NCBI GenBank assembly: GCA_944326265.1
Contig: CALVDE010000019.1
Span: 18,607-82,606, forward strand
Direction: 5' to 3'
From: an uncultured Bacteroidales bacterium
Lineage (GTDB): Bacteria; Bacteroidota; Bacteroidia; Bacteroidales; UBA932
Length of the DNA stretch: 64,000 nt
Shown: piece by piece, positions 35,864 through 44,976 of the stretch
Layout: the number at the start of each line of letters is the position of its first letter
How positions within the stretch are numbered: position 1 is the first letter of the stretch
Notes under the pieces: model-generated
Told to the model about the DNA's origin: nothing
The model's input: the letters and a program-made list of their open reading frames with translations, nothing else
Database searches by the model: none
Translations under genes and position numbers: made by a program

Positions 35864-35892
35864 AGCCGACAGTTTTTCAAAGTTACAAATAA

Positions 35893-38800
35893 TTATTTTT
35901 TATTAATTCTATAATGCAATCCGTTTGTTTCAAGATAGTTGAGGAAATCATCCCCGGCAAGAACGCTGAATTTCCTGGAGACGAACTCGACATTGATCCT
36001 GGACTCGGGGTCATAAACGTTAAGCGCAAGGGCGGACTTGCCCTTGCTGTGCCTGACTGCCTTTTTCAGGCTAGCCGAGAACGCACTGTCTATCCTGCTC
36101 AGGGGGATGTCTATGACCATCTCCTTGACCATCGATTCCCTTACATTGGCCAGAAGGGATATCGACCTGATCTTAGGGAAACCGGAGACTATCTCCAGTT
36201 TCTTGCCGTCACGGCCCTGGCCCCTGCCGCCCTTGCCCTTGTCCTCCACCTGACGGAAGCGGGGAGCGACGTAGACCCGCATCAGCAGGAACTCGTGCGG
36301 ACGGAGATAGCCGCTGAACATCTCATACTCCTTGTCGAACAGAGTGAATGTAGTGAAGCCCTTGAAATCCTCAAGCGTCACCCGGCACACAGTGCCGACT
36401 CCGTTCTTCTTGGGCCTGATGTCCACGCTGTTCACCAATCCCGCAATAAGCTGATCCTTGTCGAACATTTCCCTGTCCCTGGACCCGGACACCTCCTCAA
36501 CATAGGCGTTCCAGCCCGGAATGTCCATCGTCGTGAAATTCTCCACCTCGAAGCGGAAACGGTCCAGCGGATGGGACGAGATGTACATTCCCACCAGCTC
36601 CTTCTCTTTCTTGAGCATCTCAATAGTGTCCAGTTCGGGCAGGACAGGCAGCGGAGGACGGACTCTCTCCACCTTGTTGTCTCCTCCGAACAGGCTCTCG
36701 CCCATGGACTCAGCCGATTTCTGACACAGGGAGCCATAACGCATGAGCACATCAAGACAGGTCTCCCCCTTTCCGGCATCCATCGCAAAGGAGCCGCGGT
36801 TGATCTCAGGGAAGGAGTCGAATGCTCCGGAGTACGCAAGCGCCTCGACTCCCTTCTTGTTGACGGAAGTGGAGGGAACGCGCTCCATAAAATCAAATAT
36901 ATCCTTGAACTGACCGTTGTTGCCGCGCTCCTCTATGATGCTGTTCACCGCTCCGATGCCGATGCCCTTGATGCCGGCCATGCCAAAGCGGATGTTGCCG
37001 TCCTTGTTGACGGTGAACTTGGTGTAGCTCTCATTGACATCCGGCCCGAGAATCTTCATCCCGTTGCGCCGGCAGTCATCCATGAACTTGGTGATCTCGT
37101 CGATGTTGTTGAGGTTGTTGCTCAGGACGGCGGCCATGTACTCGGCGCGGTAGTGGGCCTTGAGGTAGCCGGTCTGATAGCCGACCCAGGCGTAGCAGGT
37201 GGCGTGGGACTTGTTGAAGGCGTAGGACGCGAATGCCTCCCAGTCGTTCCATATCTTGTTGAGTATGGCCTCGGGATGTCCGTGTTCCAGACCTCCGGCG
37301 AAGAACTCGTCCTTGAGCTCGGCCATGACCTTTATCTGCTTCTTTCCCATCGCCTTACGCAGCTTGTCAGCCTTACCTTTGGTGAAGCCTGCCAGCTTCT
37401 GGGACAGCAGCATGACCTGCTCCTGGTAGACGGTCACTCCGTAAGTGTCGTGCAGATACTCCTCCATGTCGGGCAGGTCGTACTCAATCTTGCTCCGGCC
37501 GTGCTTGCGTGCAACGAAGTCGGGGATGTAGTCCATAGGACCCGGGCGGTAGAGGGCGTTCATCGCAATAAGGTCCTCGAACCTCGAAGGCTGCAGCTCG
37601 ATGAGCCATTTCTGCATACCCTCGGACTCGAACTGGAACACGCCTATCGTGTCGCCCCGCGAGAACAGCGCGTAGGTCTCGGCATCGTCTATCGGTATGG
37701 TGTTGACATCCAGGTCCACTCCCCGGGACTGCCGGATATTCTCCACCGTGTCTTTCAGTATCGTCAGGGTCTTCAGCCCGAGGAAGTCCATCTTCAGCAT
37801 ACCGGCAGACTCGATGAGGCTGCCCTCGAACTGCGAGACAAGGATGTCCTTGCCGGTCTCCTTATCCTTGGCCGTGCTCAGCGGAATGAAGTTCGTAAGG
37901 TCGTCGCGGCCGATGATGGTGGCGCAGGCATGTACACCGGTGTTGCGGACCGTACCCTCCAGCCGCTCGGCGTACAGGAGCGTGTCATGGACCAGCTGGT
38001 CTCCGCCGTTTAAAGCCTCCTTGAACTCGGGCACCTTCTCCAGGCAGAGCTTGATTGTCGGGTCCACATCCTTAGGCTCCATCACCTTCTTCTTCTGTCC
38101 GGGATGGTCAGGATCATCCACCTCCTTCTCTTTCTGCACGGTAATCTTGCGCGGCACCAGCTTGGCCAGGCGGTCGGTCTGGTCCAGGGCCAGCTTCTGG
38201 ATACGGCCTACGTCACGGATGACGCTCTTGGTGGCCATCGTGCCGAAGGTGATCACATGCGAGACGTGGTCCTTGCCGTACTTGTCCTCCACGTACTTGA
38301 ATACCTTATAGCGGCCCTCATCGTCGAAGTCGATGTCGATATCGGGCATGGAGATACGGTCTGGGTTCAGGAAACGCTCGAACAGAAGGTCGTACTTTAT
38401 CGGGTCAATGTTGGTAATCGTAAGACAGTAGGCCACCACCGAACCGGCAGCGGAGCCTCGTCCGGGCCCCACCCATACACCCATGTTACGGGCCGCCTTG
38501 ATAAAATCCTGGACTATCAGGAAGTAGTCGGGGAATCCCATCTTCTTGATGGTCGCCAGCTCGAAGTCAATCCTCTCCCTCGTGGCCTCGGGGATGTCCT
38601 CCCCATAGCGGAGGTGCGCTCCCTCGTAGGTAAGGAAGTGCAGATAATCGTTGGAATCGGTGAATCCCTCCGGAAGGGGGAATACCGGGAGAATGGGGTC
38701 GTGGTTGAGGTTCAGCACCTCGCATTTGTCCACGATCTCCAGGGTATTGGATATCACCTCGGGGTGGTCGGCGAAGATGGCCGACATCTCCTCGGTGGAC

Positions 38801-39564
38801 TTGAGGTATTCCTGCTGGGTGTAGCGCAGACGCTTGGGGTCGTCGAAGTCGGAGTTGGTGCTGATGCAGATCAGGCGGTCATGGGCCGGGCCGTCCTCCT
38901 TGCGCACGAAGTGCACGTCGTTGGTGGCCACCACCTTGATGCCCAGCTTCTCCGCTATCTGGAATATCACCTCGTTGACCTGCTGCTGATGCTCAAAGGT
39001 ACTTTTCTCCGCCCCGGGCACATCGGTCTCATGCCGCTGCACCTCCAGATAATAGTCGTCCCCGAAGATGGATTTGTACCACGCCGCTATACGCTCCGCC
39101 TCCTCCGGCTTTCCCTCCATGATGGCCTGAGGCACCTCGCCGCCCAGACAGGCCGAGCAGCAGACGACCCCCTCGTGGTACTGTTCTATCAGCTCGTGGT
39201 CGATGCGCGGCTTGTAGTAGAATCCCTCGATGTAAGCCTTCGACGAGAGCTTGATGAGGTTGTGGTAGCCGTCCATGTTCTTGGCCAGCATGATCAGGTG
39301 ATAGGAGCTCTGGTCCTCGCGGCCCTTGCGGTCGAAGCGGCTCGCTCCGGCCACATAGAACTCCGAGCCCACGATGGGCTTCAGCGGAACACCTTTCTTG
39401 GCCACTGTATCCAGGAACTCCTTAACCCCGAACATGTTCCCGTGGTCGGTAATAGCCAGGGCCGGCTGACCGTCGGCCACGGCAGCATCGATCAGGTCCC
39501 CTATCTTGGACTGACCGTCCAGAATCGAATACTGGGTATGAACATGCAGATGGGCGAATGACAT
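35893..39564 (-). CDS. dnaE: DNA polymerase III subunit alpha
   Basis: A 1223-residue replicative polymerase catalytic subunit. The PHP domain is at the N-terminus (FAHLHVHTQYSILDG; ALAITDHGNMFG). The polymerase palm includes SMPDIDIDFDDEGR with catalytic Asp residues (about 410-425), and GPGRGSAAGSVVAYCL lies before it. Fingers carry GVTVYQEQVMLLSQKLAGFTKGKAD, and KSHATCYAWVGYQTGYLKAHYRAEYMAAVL is typical. The C-terminal region holds an OB fold (LIAGLVNSVDIRPKKNGVGTVCRVTLEDFKG). It is long enough to be complete. Confidence 0.97.
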   Translation of the reverse strand: MSFAHLHVHTQYSILDGQSKIGDLIDAAVADGQPALAITDHGNMFGVKEFLDTVAKKGVPLKPIVGSEFYVAGASRFDRKGREDQSSYHLIMLAKNMDGYHNLIKLSSKAYIEGFYYKPRIDHELIEQYHEGVVCCSACLGGEVPQAIMEGKPEEAERIAAWYKSIFGDDYYLEVQRHETDVPGAEKSTFEHQQQVNEVIFQIAEKLGIKVVATNDVHFVRKEDGPAHDRLICISTNSDFDDPKRLRYTQQEYLKSTEEMSAIFADHPEVISNTLEIVDKCEVLNLNHDPILPVFPLPEGFTDSNDYLHFLTYEGAHLRYGEDIPEATRERIDFELATIKKMGFPDYFLIVQDFIKAARNMGVWVGPGRGSAAGSVVAYCLTITNIDPIKYDLLFERFLNPDRISMPDIDIDFDDEGRYKVFKYVEDKYGKDHVSHVITFGTMATKSVIRDVGRIQKLALDQTDRLAKLVPRKITVQKEKEVDDPDHPGQKKKVMEPKDVDPTIKLCLEKVPEFKEALNGGDQLVHDTLLYAERLEGTVRNTGVHACATIIGRDDLTNFIPLSTAKDKETGKDILVSQFEGSLIESAGMLKMDFLGLKTLTILKDTVENIRQSRGVDLDVNTIPIDDAETYALFSRGDTIGVFQFESEGMQKWLIELQPSRFEDLIAMNALYRPGPMDYIPDFVARKHGRSKIEYDLPDMEEYLHDTYGVTVYQEQVMLLSQKLAGFTKGKADKLRKAMGKKQIKVMAELKDEFFAGGLEHGHPEAILNKIWNDWEAFASYAFNKSHATCYAWVGYQTGYLKAHYRAEYMAAVLSNNLNNIDEITKFMDDCRRNGMKILGPDVNESYTKFTVNKDGNIRFGMAGIKGIGIGAVNSIIEERGNNGQFKDIFDFMERVPSTSVNKKGVEALAYSGAFDSFPEINRGSFAMDAGKGETCLDVLMRYGSLCQKSAESMGESLFGGDNKVERVRPPLPVLPELDTIEMLKKEKELVGMYISSHPLDRFRFEVENFTTMDIPGWNAYVEEVSGSRDREMFDKDQLIAGLVNSVDIRPKKNGVGTVCRVTLEDFKGFTTFTLFDKEYEMFSGYLRPHEFLLMRVYVAPRFRQVEDKGKGGRGQGRDGKKLEIVSGFPKIRSISLLANVRESMVKEMVIDIPLSRIDSAFSASLKKAVRHSKGKSALALNVYDPESRINVEFVSRKFSVLAGDDFLNYLETNGLHYRINKK

Positions 39565-39584
39565 ATCTTTCGGATTTATGTCTG

Positions 39585-39592
39585 CAAATGTA
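39585..39592 (-). promoter_or_regulatory. -7 box TACATTTG for dnaE
   Basis: A TAnnTTTG match on the minus strand, 21 bases before the dnaE ATG. Confidence 0.4.
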
Positions 39593-39612
39593 ATACTATT
39601 TCCCCCGTCCGC

Positions 39613-39656
39613 CTATTGAAAAGTATAGTTTTTCATGGCATTTTCTATTGAAAAGT
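39613..39656. repeat. Direct repeat CTATTGAAAAGT upstream of mntA-hepT
   Basis: CTATTGAAAAGT occurs at 39613-39624 and again at 39645-39656, 32 bases apart (about three helical turns). The second copy abuts the -7 box. Possible operator sites; the binding protein is not known. Confidence 0.5.
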
Positions 39657-39657
39657 T

Positions 39658-39665
39658 TAACTTTG
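39658..39665 (+). promoter_or_regulatory. -7 box TAACTTTG of mntA-hepT
   Basis: TAACTTTG lies 20 bases before the mntA ATG and directly after the second CTATTGAAAAGT. Confidence 0.5.
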
Positions 39666-39684
39666 TAAACGAATCTGTTTAAGT

Positions 39685-39981
39685 ATGAAAACAAAAGAAG
39701 AGTACATATCGCTTTTAACCACACACACCGATGAGCTGAAATCAGACTTCGGGGTAAAATCCATGAGACTGTTCGGTTCTGTGTCCCGTGACGAGCACGG
39801 CGAGGACAGCGACATCGATGTATGCGTCGATATGGCTCCTAAAGCCTATCTGGTAGCCGCTTTAAAACGGTTTCTGGAAAATCTCCTTCAATGCTCCGTG
39901 GACATAGTCCGGATACACAGGCATATAAACCCTTTCTTACTTAAAGAAATCGAAAATGACGGAATCTACATATTCAAATAA
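39685..39981 (+). CDS. mntA: MntA-type nucleotidyltransferase antitoxin
   Basis: A 98-residue minimal nucleotidyltransferase. It carries GSVSRDEHGEDSDIDV: Gly31-Ser32, ten residues, then Asp43-Ile-Asp45, the exact GSX10DXD pattern of MntA antitoxins. In characterised pairs the antitoxin adds AMP to a tyrosine of the HepT toxin and so silences it. It overlaps hepT by 26 bases, which implies translational coupling. The family also includes DNA polymerase beta-like small proteins with no known partner, but the hepT neighbour makes this call firm. Confidence 0.88.
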   Translation: MKTKEEYISLLTTHTDELKSDFGVKSMRLFGSVSRDEHGEDSDIDVCVDMAPKAYLVAALKRFLENLLQCSVDIVRIHRHINPFLLKEIENDGIYIFK

Positions 39982-40342
39982 CCGCGTACGCAGTATCTTC
40001 CTACAAATCAAAGACGCAATCCATCAATTACTTGAATGGAACAAGGATGTCAGTTCTCCTGAAGATTACTATTCATCACCGGATGGAATGAAAAATCTTG
40101 CGGCCAGCTGCATGCTCATCGAAGCTATCGGCGAAGGCATTAAGCAGGTCGACAAGCTTACACATTCCAAATTGCTGTGCGAACGTCCGGAAATTCCATG
40201 GATTGATGTAATAGGCATACGGAATCTCATAGCACACGGATACTTTGATATAGACGGAGATATAGTTTTCGACATCGTCAAAAATAATCTCAACGACCTG
40301 CTGGCTGCTGTCGATTACTTTTTGTCTGCCGACATTCAGTAA
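39956..40342 (+). CDS. hepT: HepT-type HEPN toxin
   Basis: A 128-residue all-helical HEPN-domain ribonuclease toxin. The catalytic RX4HXY motif is intact: Arg89, His94 and Tyr96 in GIRNLIAHGYFDID; Tyr96 is the expected AMPylation target. ASCMLIEAIGEGIKQVDKLT fits helix 2-3 of the family. It overlaps the antitoxin gene by 26 bases and ends 6 bases from the convergent U32 gene. Toxin and antitoxin both look functional. Confidence 0.88.
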   Translation: MTESTYSNNRVRSIFLQIKDAIHQLLEWNKDVSSPEDYYSSPDGMKNLAASCMLIEAIGEGIKQVDKLTHSKLLCERPEIPWIDVIGIRNLIAHGYFDIDGDIVFDIVKNNLNDLLAAVDYFLSADIQ

Positions 40343-40348
40343 TCCACA

Positions 40349-41590
40349 TCACTTCCGCTCGAAGATGTAGACTTTGTCGGCGCGGCGGACACGGGATGGC
40401 ACGGGGATGGAGCAGGCGACTCCCTGGGCCGCACTCTGAGCCGGTATGAGGTCCACGCGGATCTCGGGGATGTCCATCTCGACTACTCCGGTCGTGGGGC
40501 CGATGATGAGGATGTGCTGACCGACTTTCAGCGGGGCGGCCTCGACCAGGATCTCGGCCACTCCGAGGTTGGAGAAATAGTTGTTCACCTTGCCGGCATA
40601 GACCTTCTTCATGGTCGCGCTGCTGCCGTAGACGCTGCTCCACTCGCCCAGACGGGCACCCTGGTAGTAGCCGTCCCAGAAGCCGCGGTTGAACACCTGC
40701 GAGAGCTGGTCCCGGAACGAAGCCCCGAACTCCGGGGTGAAGGTGCCGGCCTCCACGGCATCGGCTGCGGCCCGGTAGGCGCTGACCACCTTCTGCACGT
40801 ACTCCGCCGGACGGGCGCGGCCCTCGATCTTGAACACCGAGACGCCGGCTGCGGCCATCTTGTCCAGAAACTCTATGGTGCACAGATCCTTGGGGGACAT
40901 GATGTACTTGTTGTCTATCTCCAGTTCGTAGCCTGTCTCGAGGTCAGTGACGCGATAGCCCCGGCGGCAGAGCTGGAGGCAGGAGCCGCGGTTGGCCGAC
41001 TTGCCGTTCTCGTGCAGGCTCAGATAGCATTTGCCCGAGACGGCCATGCACAGGGCACCGTGACAGAACATCTCGATCTGCACCGGACGGCCCGACGGCC
41101 CGGTGATGCCCTCCGAGGCGATACGGTCGCTGATGGCCCTGACCTGCTCCAGGTTGAGCTCCCGGGCGAGGACTACCACATCGGCATACTGCGAGTAGAA
41201 GCGCAGGGCCTCAGTATTGGAGATGTTGAGCTGGGTGGAAATATGCACCTCCATACCGATGCGGCGGGCATATTCTATAGTGGTGATATCAGAGGCGATG
41301 ACAGCCGTGACTCCGGCGGCTTTGGCGGCATCGAGGGTGCTGTATGCCTTGGGGACGTCTTCGTCATACAGGATGATATTGAGGGCCAGATATGTCTTTA
41401 CGTCGTTTTCAGCACAGTAGCGGACTATCTCCGGAAGGTCGGCCAGGGTAAAATTGTTCGCGCTGTGCGAGCGCATGTTCAGGTCCTCCACCCCGAAATA
41501 CACCGAATCGGCTCCGGCCTGCACCGCAGCGGTAAGGGCCTCGAAGCATCCGGCCGGGGCCATTATCTCGAGTCTGTGTCCTCTGCTCAT
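40349..41590 (-). CDS. Peptidase U32-family protein (tRNA/rRNA hydroxylation-type)
   Basis: A 413-residue protein of the U32 family. LEIMAPAGCFEALTAAVQAGADSVYFGVEDLNMR is the U32 N-terminal barrel start, and EMFCHGALCMAVSGKCYLS followed by NRGSCLQLCRRGY carries the four cysteines of the family, which bind an iron-sulfur cluster. In E. coli relatives such as TrhP and RlhA hydroxylate a tRNA or rRNA uridine or cytidine using prephenate; proteolysis is now doubted. Which RNA this one modifies cannot be told. The C-terminal part (from about 325) is a beta-barrel-like domain. It overlaps the polyprenyl synthase stop by 4 bases and is downstream of it. Confidence 0.88.
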   Translation of the reverse strand: MSRGHRLEIMAPAGCFEALTAAVQAGADSVYFGVEDLNMRSHSANNFTLADLPEIVRYCAENDVKTYLALNIILYDEDVPKAYSTLDAAKAAGVTAVIASDITTIEYARRIGMEVHISTQLNISNTEALRFYSQYADVVVLARELNLEQVRAISDRIASEGITGPSGRPVQIEMFCHGALCMAVSGKCYLSLHENGKSANRGSCLQLCRRGYRVTDLETGYELEIDNKYIMSPKDLCTIEFLDKMAAAGVSVFKIEGRARPAEYVQKVVSAYRAAADAVEAGTFTPEFGASFRDQLSQVFNRGFWDGYYQGARLGEWSSVYGSSATMKKVYAGKVNNYFSNLGVAEILVEAAPLKVGQHILIIGPTTGVVEMDIPEIRVDLIPAQSAAQGVACSIPVPSRVRRADKVYIFERK

Positions 41591-42564
41591 TTGCGGCGAT
41601 AGGTTATCTGGGTGGCGAACTCCTCGAGCAGGGAGAGCTTCTGCGCCCCGAGGGACAAGGCCCCGACTGTCTTCATCGCCTTGTGAAAATAATGCTCGAT
41701 TGCCTTCTCGGCATTCTCCTTGACTCCCAGCTCCGTGAACAGCTGCTGAGCCGCAGCGATCTTCTCTGCGGCACGGTCGTCACCCATCCGGAAAATATCC
41801 CCGAAACGGGTTTTCTGTTCTCCGGACGCAAGGCGTGAAGCCTCGACATAGAGCCAGGTCTTCTTATTGTTCATGATATCCCCGCCGATATTCTTTCCGA
41901 ACACGGCCGGATCCCCGAAAGTATCCAGATAGTCATCGGTAATCTGAAAAGCCAGCCCGAGGTCATAACCGTACTGGTACAGGGCCTCGGCAGACTTCGC
42001 GTCGGCACCGCCGAGTACCGCACCCATCATGGCCGAGCCTGCTATAAGCGCCGATGTCTTCAGACCTATCATCATGATGTAGTCATCCATCGTCACCACC
42101 GGCATGGTCTCGTAGTTCATGTCGTACTGCTGTCCCTCGCAGACTTTCCTGGCAGTGTCGCTGAACACGGCCAGCACAGCCCGGAGTTTGTCGGCCGGAG
42201 CCTTGCAGACATATTCGTATGCCTGTATCGACATCACGTCTCCGGAGAGAATGGCGATGTTCCCGTTCCACTTGCGGTACACTGTCGGCTGCCCCCTGCG
42301 TATGTCGGCCCGGTCCATGATGTCGTCATGAATCAGGGTAAACGTATGGAAGACCTCCAGTCCAAGCGCAGGATAAACCTGCTCTGACTCTATCTTGTCG
42401 GAGAACAGCGAACAGGCCAGCAGGGCCAGCCTCGGGCGTATACGCTTGCCCCCGATGGACATCATATATTCTATAGGTGTGTAAAGCTCCGAGGGCTCGC
42501 CATTAAGTTCCAGGGTGCCTATCCCGTTGGAGACTATCTTGTCTATCTCTGCCAATGTATACAT
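41587..42564 (-). CDS. Polyprenyl (farnesyl/geranylgeranyl-type) diphosphate synthase
   Basis: A 325-residue trans-prenyltransferase that condenses isopentenyl diphosphate onto allylic diphosphates. The first Asp-rich motif is HDDIMDRADIRRG (Asp80, 81, 84) and the second FQITDDYLDTFGD, with SIGGKRIRPRL binding IPP. The residues before the first motif (FHTFTLIH) suggest a medium or long product, but chain length cannot be fixed from sequence. I chose the ATG at 42564: a -7 box TATCTTTG at 42595-42602 would place the alternative ATG at 42582 almost at the transcription start. The U32 gene overlaps its end by 4 bases. Confidence 0.92.
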   Translation of the reverse strand: MYTLAEIDKIVSNGIGTLELNGEPSELYTPIEYMMSIGGKRIRPRLALLACSLFSDKIESEQVYPALGLEVFHTFTLIHDDIMDRADIRRGQPTVYRKWNGNIAILSGDVMSIQAYEYVCKAPADKLRAVLAVFSDTARKVCEGQQYDMNYETMPVVTMDDYIMMIGLKTSALIAGSAMMGAVLGGADAKSAEALYQYGYDLGLAFQITDDYLDTFGDPAVFGKNIGGDIMNNKKTWLYVEASRLASGEQKTRFGDIFRMGDDRAAEKIAAAQQLFTELGVKENAEKAIEHYFHKAMKTVGALSLGAQKLSLLEEFATQITYRRK

Positions 42565-42594
42565 CTTGATATTACTTTGCATTGCGTTGCGGGG

Positions 42595-42602
42595 CAAAGA
42601 TA
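42595..42602 (-). promoter_or_regulatory. -7 box TATCTTTG for the polyprenyl synthase
   Basis: TATCTTTG on the minus strand, 31 bases before ATG 42564. It faces away from the rsgA promoter in a 84-bp divergent gap. Confidence 0.5.
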
Positions 42603-42622
42603 CGCAAAGTCTCCAAATTTTG

Positions 42623-42630
42623 TATCTTCG
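42623..42630 (+). promoter_or_regulatory. Probable -7 box TATCTTCG for rsgA
   Basis: A one-mismatch version of TAnnTTTG, 19 bases before the rsgA ATG. Confidence 0.35.
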
Positions 42631-42648
42631 CGGCACGAAACAAAGTTC

Positions 42649-43617
42649 ATGGGCGAGAACAGAATACATTCCGGAACCGCGACCGTGGTCAAGAACACGG
42701 GCAGCCACTATCTGCTGTCGGAACTGCCGCTGTGGGAGCCATTCAACGCAGTGGTAAGAGGCAAGCTGCGACTGAGCGGCTCGACGGCCACCAACCCCGT
42801 GGCCGTAGGCGACCGCGTGGAATATTCCGCATCGGTGGGCACCGACGGCAGACCGGCGGACGAGGCGACCATCACCAAGGTGCTGCCGAGAAAGAACTAC
42901 ATCATCCGCAAGTCCACAAATCTATCCAGGCAGTGCCACATACTCGCATCCAACATCGATACTGCCTATCTGATAGTCACCCTCGACTGCCCCGAGACCA
43001 AATGGCCCTTCATCGACCGCTTCCTGGTCACCTGCGAGGCATACAAGGTCCCCGTCACGATACTCCTCAACAAGACCGATCTCTACGTCACCGAGGAGCT
43101 GAAAGCCAAAAGCGGGCTGTTCCACAGCATCTACGGTGATGCCGGCTATCCCATAATGGACATCTCGGTCCTCACCGGTCAGGGCGTGGACACCCTCCGG
43201 GAGCAGTGCAACAGAGGCGGCATCTCCCTCTTCAGCGGCGTATCCGGCGTGGGCAAGTCCTCCCTGATCAAGGCCATCGACCCAGCCCTCGACCCCAAGA
43301 CCTCCGAAATATCGGACAAATACCGTCAGGGCCGCCACACCACCACATTCTACGAGATCTACCCCACAAGCGGCGGCGGCTTCATCATCGACACCCCCGG
43401 CATCAGGGGCTTCGGCCTGGTGGACATCGAGCCGGAGGAGATCTCCACCTATTTTCCGGAAATGCTCCGCGTCGCCGACAACTGCCGCTACAAGCCCTGC
43501 ACCCACACCCATGAGCCGGGCTGCGCAGTCCTCGAGGCAGTGGAGAACGGCACCGTCTCCCCCGAACGCTACATGTCCTACCTCGGAATGCTCGAGGAAG
43601 AGGGAAAATACAGATAG
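42649..43617 (+). CDS. rsgA: Small-subunit assembly GTPase RsgA
   Basis: A 322-residue circularly permuted GTPase that tests late 30S assembly. An OB fold comes first (about 10-75, GTATVVKNTGSHYLL). The G motifs are permuted: NKTD (G4), then FSGVSGVGKSSLIKAI (G1), then DTPGIRGFGLVDI (G3). A zinc-binding Cys/His cluster follows, CRYKPCTHTHEPGC. The ATG at 42649 gives MGENRIHSGTATVV; upstream codons look like antisense to the polyprenyl gene leader. The MATE gene begins 9 bases downstream on the same strand. Confidence 0.95.
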   Translation: MGENRIHSGTATVVKNTGSHYLLSELPLWEPFNAVVRGKLRLSGSTATNPVAVGDRVEYSASVGTDGRPADEATITKVLPRKNYIIRKSTNLSRQCHILASNIDTAYLIVTLDCPETKWPFIDRFLVTCEAYKVPVTILLNKTDLYVTEELKAKSGLFHSIYGDAGYPIMDISVLTGQGVDTLREQCNRGGISLFSGVSGVGKSSLIKAIDPALDPKTSEISDKYRQGRHTTTFYEIYPTSGGGFIIDTPGIRGFGLVDIEPEEISTYFPEMLRVADNCRYKPCTHTHEPGCAVLEAVENGTVSPERYMSYLGMLEEEGKYR

Positions 43618-43626
43618 CACGACAAT

Positions 43627-44964
43627 ATGAAAAGACATACGGAGAACAGCACGCCCAGATCCATGAACAGCCGGATCCTGCACCTGGCGGTGCCCAGCAT
43701 TCTGGCCAACATCACCGTCCCCCTCGTGGGAATGGTGGACATCGGCGTTTCCGGTCGCCTGGGCAACGTAGCGGCCATCGGTGCAATAGCCGTAGGCTCA
43801 ATGCTCTTCGACCTGCTCTACTGGAACTTCGGCTTCCTCCGTGTCGGCACGGGAGGCCTCACGGCCCAGGCCTACGGCCGCAAGGACCTTCCGGGAGCAA
43901 TGCGCTACTTCGTCCAGGGAGAGGCTACCGCCCTGCTCTCGGCCTCATTCCTGATATTGATCCAATGGCTCTTCGTCGAGGCGGCCTTCCTCTTCATCGA
44001 CTGCTCGGCGGAAGTCCAGGAACTGGCCCGGAAGTATTTCTTCATCAGGATATGGGACGCTCCGGCAACTCTCTCGCTGATGGTGTTCAAAGGCTGGTTC
44101 ATCGGTATGCAGAACACTGTCTTCCCGATGGCGGTGGACATGACGGTCAACGTGGTCAACCTCGGCATGAGCATCTTTCTCGGCCTGCACACCCCCCTCG
44201 GCTTCGCCGGAGTGGCCCTCGGCACGGTCATCGCCCAGTACACCGGCCTCATCCTGGCCTCCGTCCTGATGCTCACGCATTACGGCAAACTGCTGCGGCA
44301 CGTCAACATCCGGCAGCACGTGAAGTTCCGCTACATGAAGTCGTTCTACGTCCTCAACGCCAACCTCTTCCTGCGCTCACTCTGCTTCATGCTGATATAC
44401 TGCGGATTCACCTCCCTGGCTGCCCACTACGGAGACGTGCAGCTGGCCGTCAGCACCATCATCATGAAGCTGCTGATGCTCTACTCCTACATCCTGGACG
44501 GATTCGCATACGCGGGCGAGGCCCTCACCGGCCGCTACATCGGAGCCCAGGACAGACCGTCACTGAACAAGGCCGTCCGCCTGCTCTTCATCTGGACTGC
44601 AGGGCTGGCCGTCATCTCGACCGTGGCCTACGGCGTGGGTGGCCAGTGGATGGTAAGTCTCATGACGAAAGAGGCAGCCGTTACAGCTGCCTCCAAACCG
44701 TATATGATATGGCTGATAATCATGCCCGCATTCAGCTGCCTGGCCTTCATGTGGGACGGCATCTTCATCGGAGCCACCGCCGCACGGGCCATCCGCAACG
44801 GAATGATCTGGGCCTGCGTGTCATTCTACGCCTGCTACTTCGCCTTCCGAGGCCTGATGGGCATCCAGGCCCTGTACATGGCCTACTTCGCCCACCTCAT
44901 CGCCCGCGACATCTACATGACCCTCACCGCCCGCCGCCAGGTCTTCTCCCGCATTCCACAATAA
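43627..44964 (+). CDS. MATE-family efflux transporter (DinF-like)
   Basis: A 445-residue inner-membrane transporter with about twelve helices. The N-terminal RILHLAVPSILANITVPLVGMVDIGVSGRLG is a clear MATE helix 1-2, and FGFLRVGTGGLTAQAYGRKD follows. The second half repeats the layout (SLMVFKGWFIGMQNTVFPM; FAYAGEALTGRYIGAQD). Substrates are likely cationic drugs or metabolites exchanged for Na+ or H+, an inference from family. Co-transcription with rsgA is likely given the 9-base gap. It ends 12 bases before the convergent restriction gene. Another ATG, at codon 13, could also serve as start. Confidence 0.9.
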   Translation: MKRHTENSTPRSMNSRILHLAVPSILANITVPLVGMVDIGVSGRLGNVAAIGAIAVGSMLFDLLYWNFGFLRVGTGGLTAQAYGRKDLPGAMRYFVQGEATALLSASFLILIQWLFVEAAFLFIDCSAEVQELARKYFFIRIWDAPATLSLMVFKGWFIGMQNTVFPMAVDMTVNVVNLGMSIFLGLHTPLGFAGVALGTVIAQYTGLILASVLMLTHYGKLLRHVNIRQHVKFRYMKSFYVLNANLFLRSLCFMLIYCGFTSLAAHYGDVQLAVSTIIMKLLMLYSYILDGFAYAGEALTGRYIGAQDRPSLNKAVRLLFIWTAGLAVISTVAYGVGGQWMVSLMTKEAAVTAASKPYMIWLIIMPAFSCLAFMWDGIFIGATAARAIRNGMIWACVSFYACYFAFRGLMGIQALYMAYFAHLIARDIYMTLTARRQVFSRIPQ

Positions 44965-44976
44965 TGTCCTGAACAC

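Noticed and set aside
33893..35914. 673-codon open frame opposite the fructose-bisphosphatase gene
   Set aside because: Same effect of codon bias; no signal, domain or promoter supports it.
35914..39561. Very long open frames on the strand opposite dnaE (about 699 and 485 codons)
   Set aside because: They mirror the dnaE codons: strong C/G-ending codon bias removes stops on the other strand. The translations have no family features.
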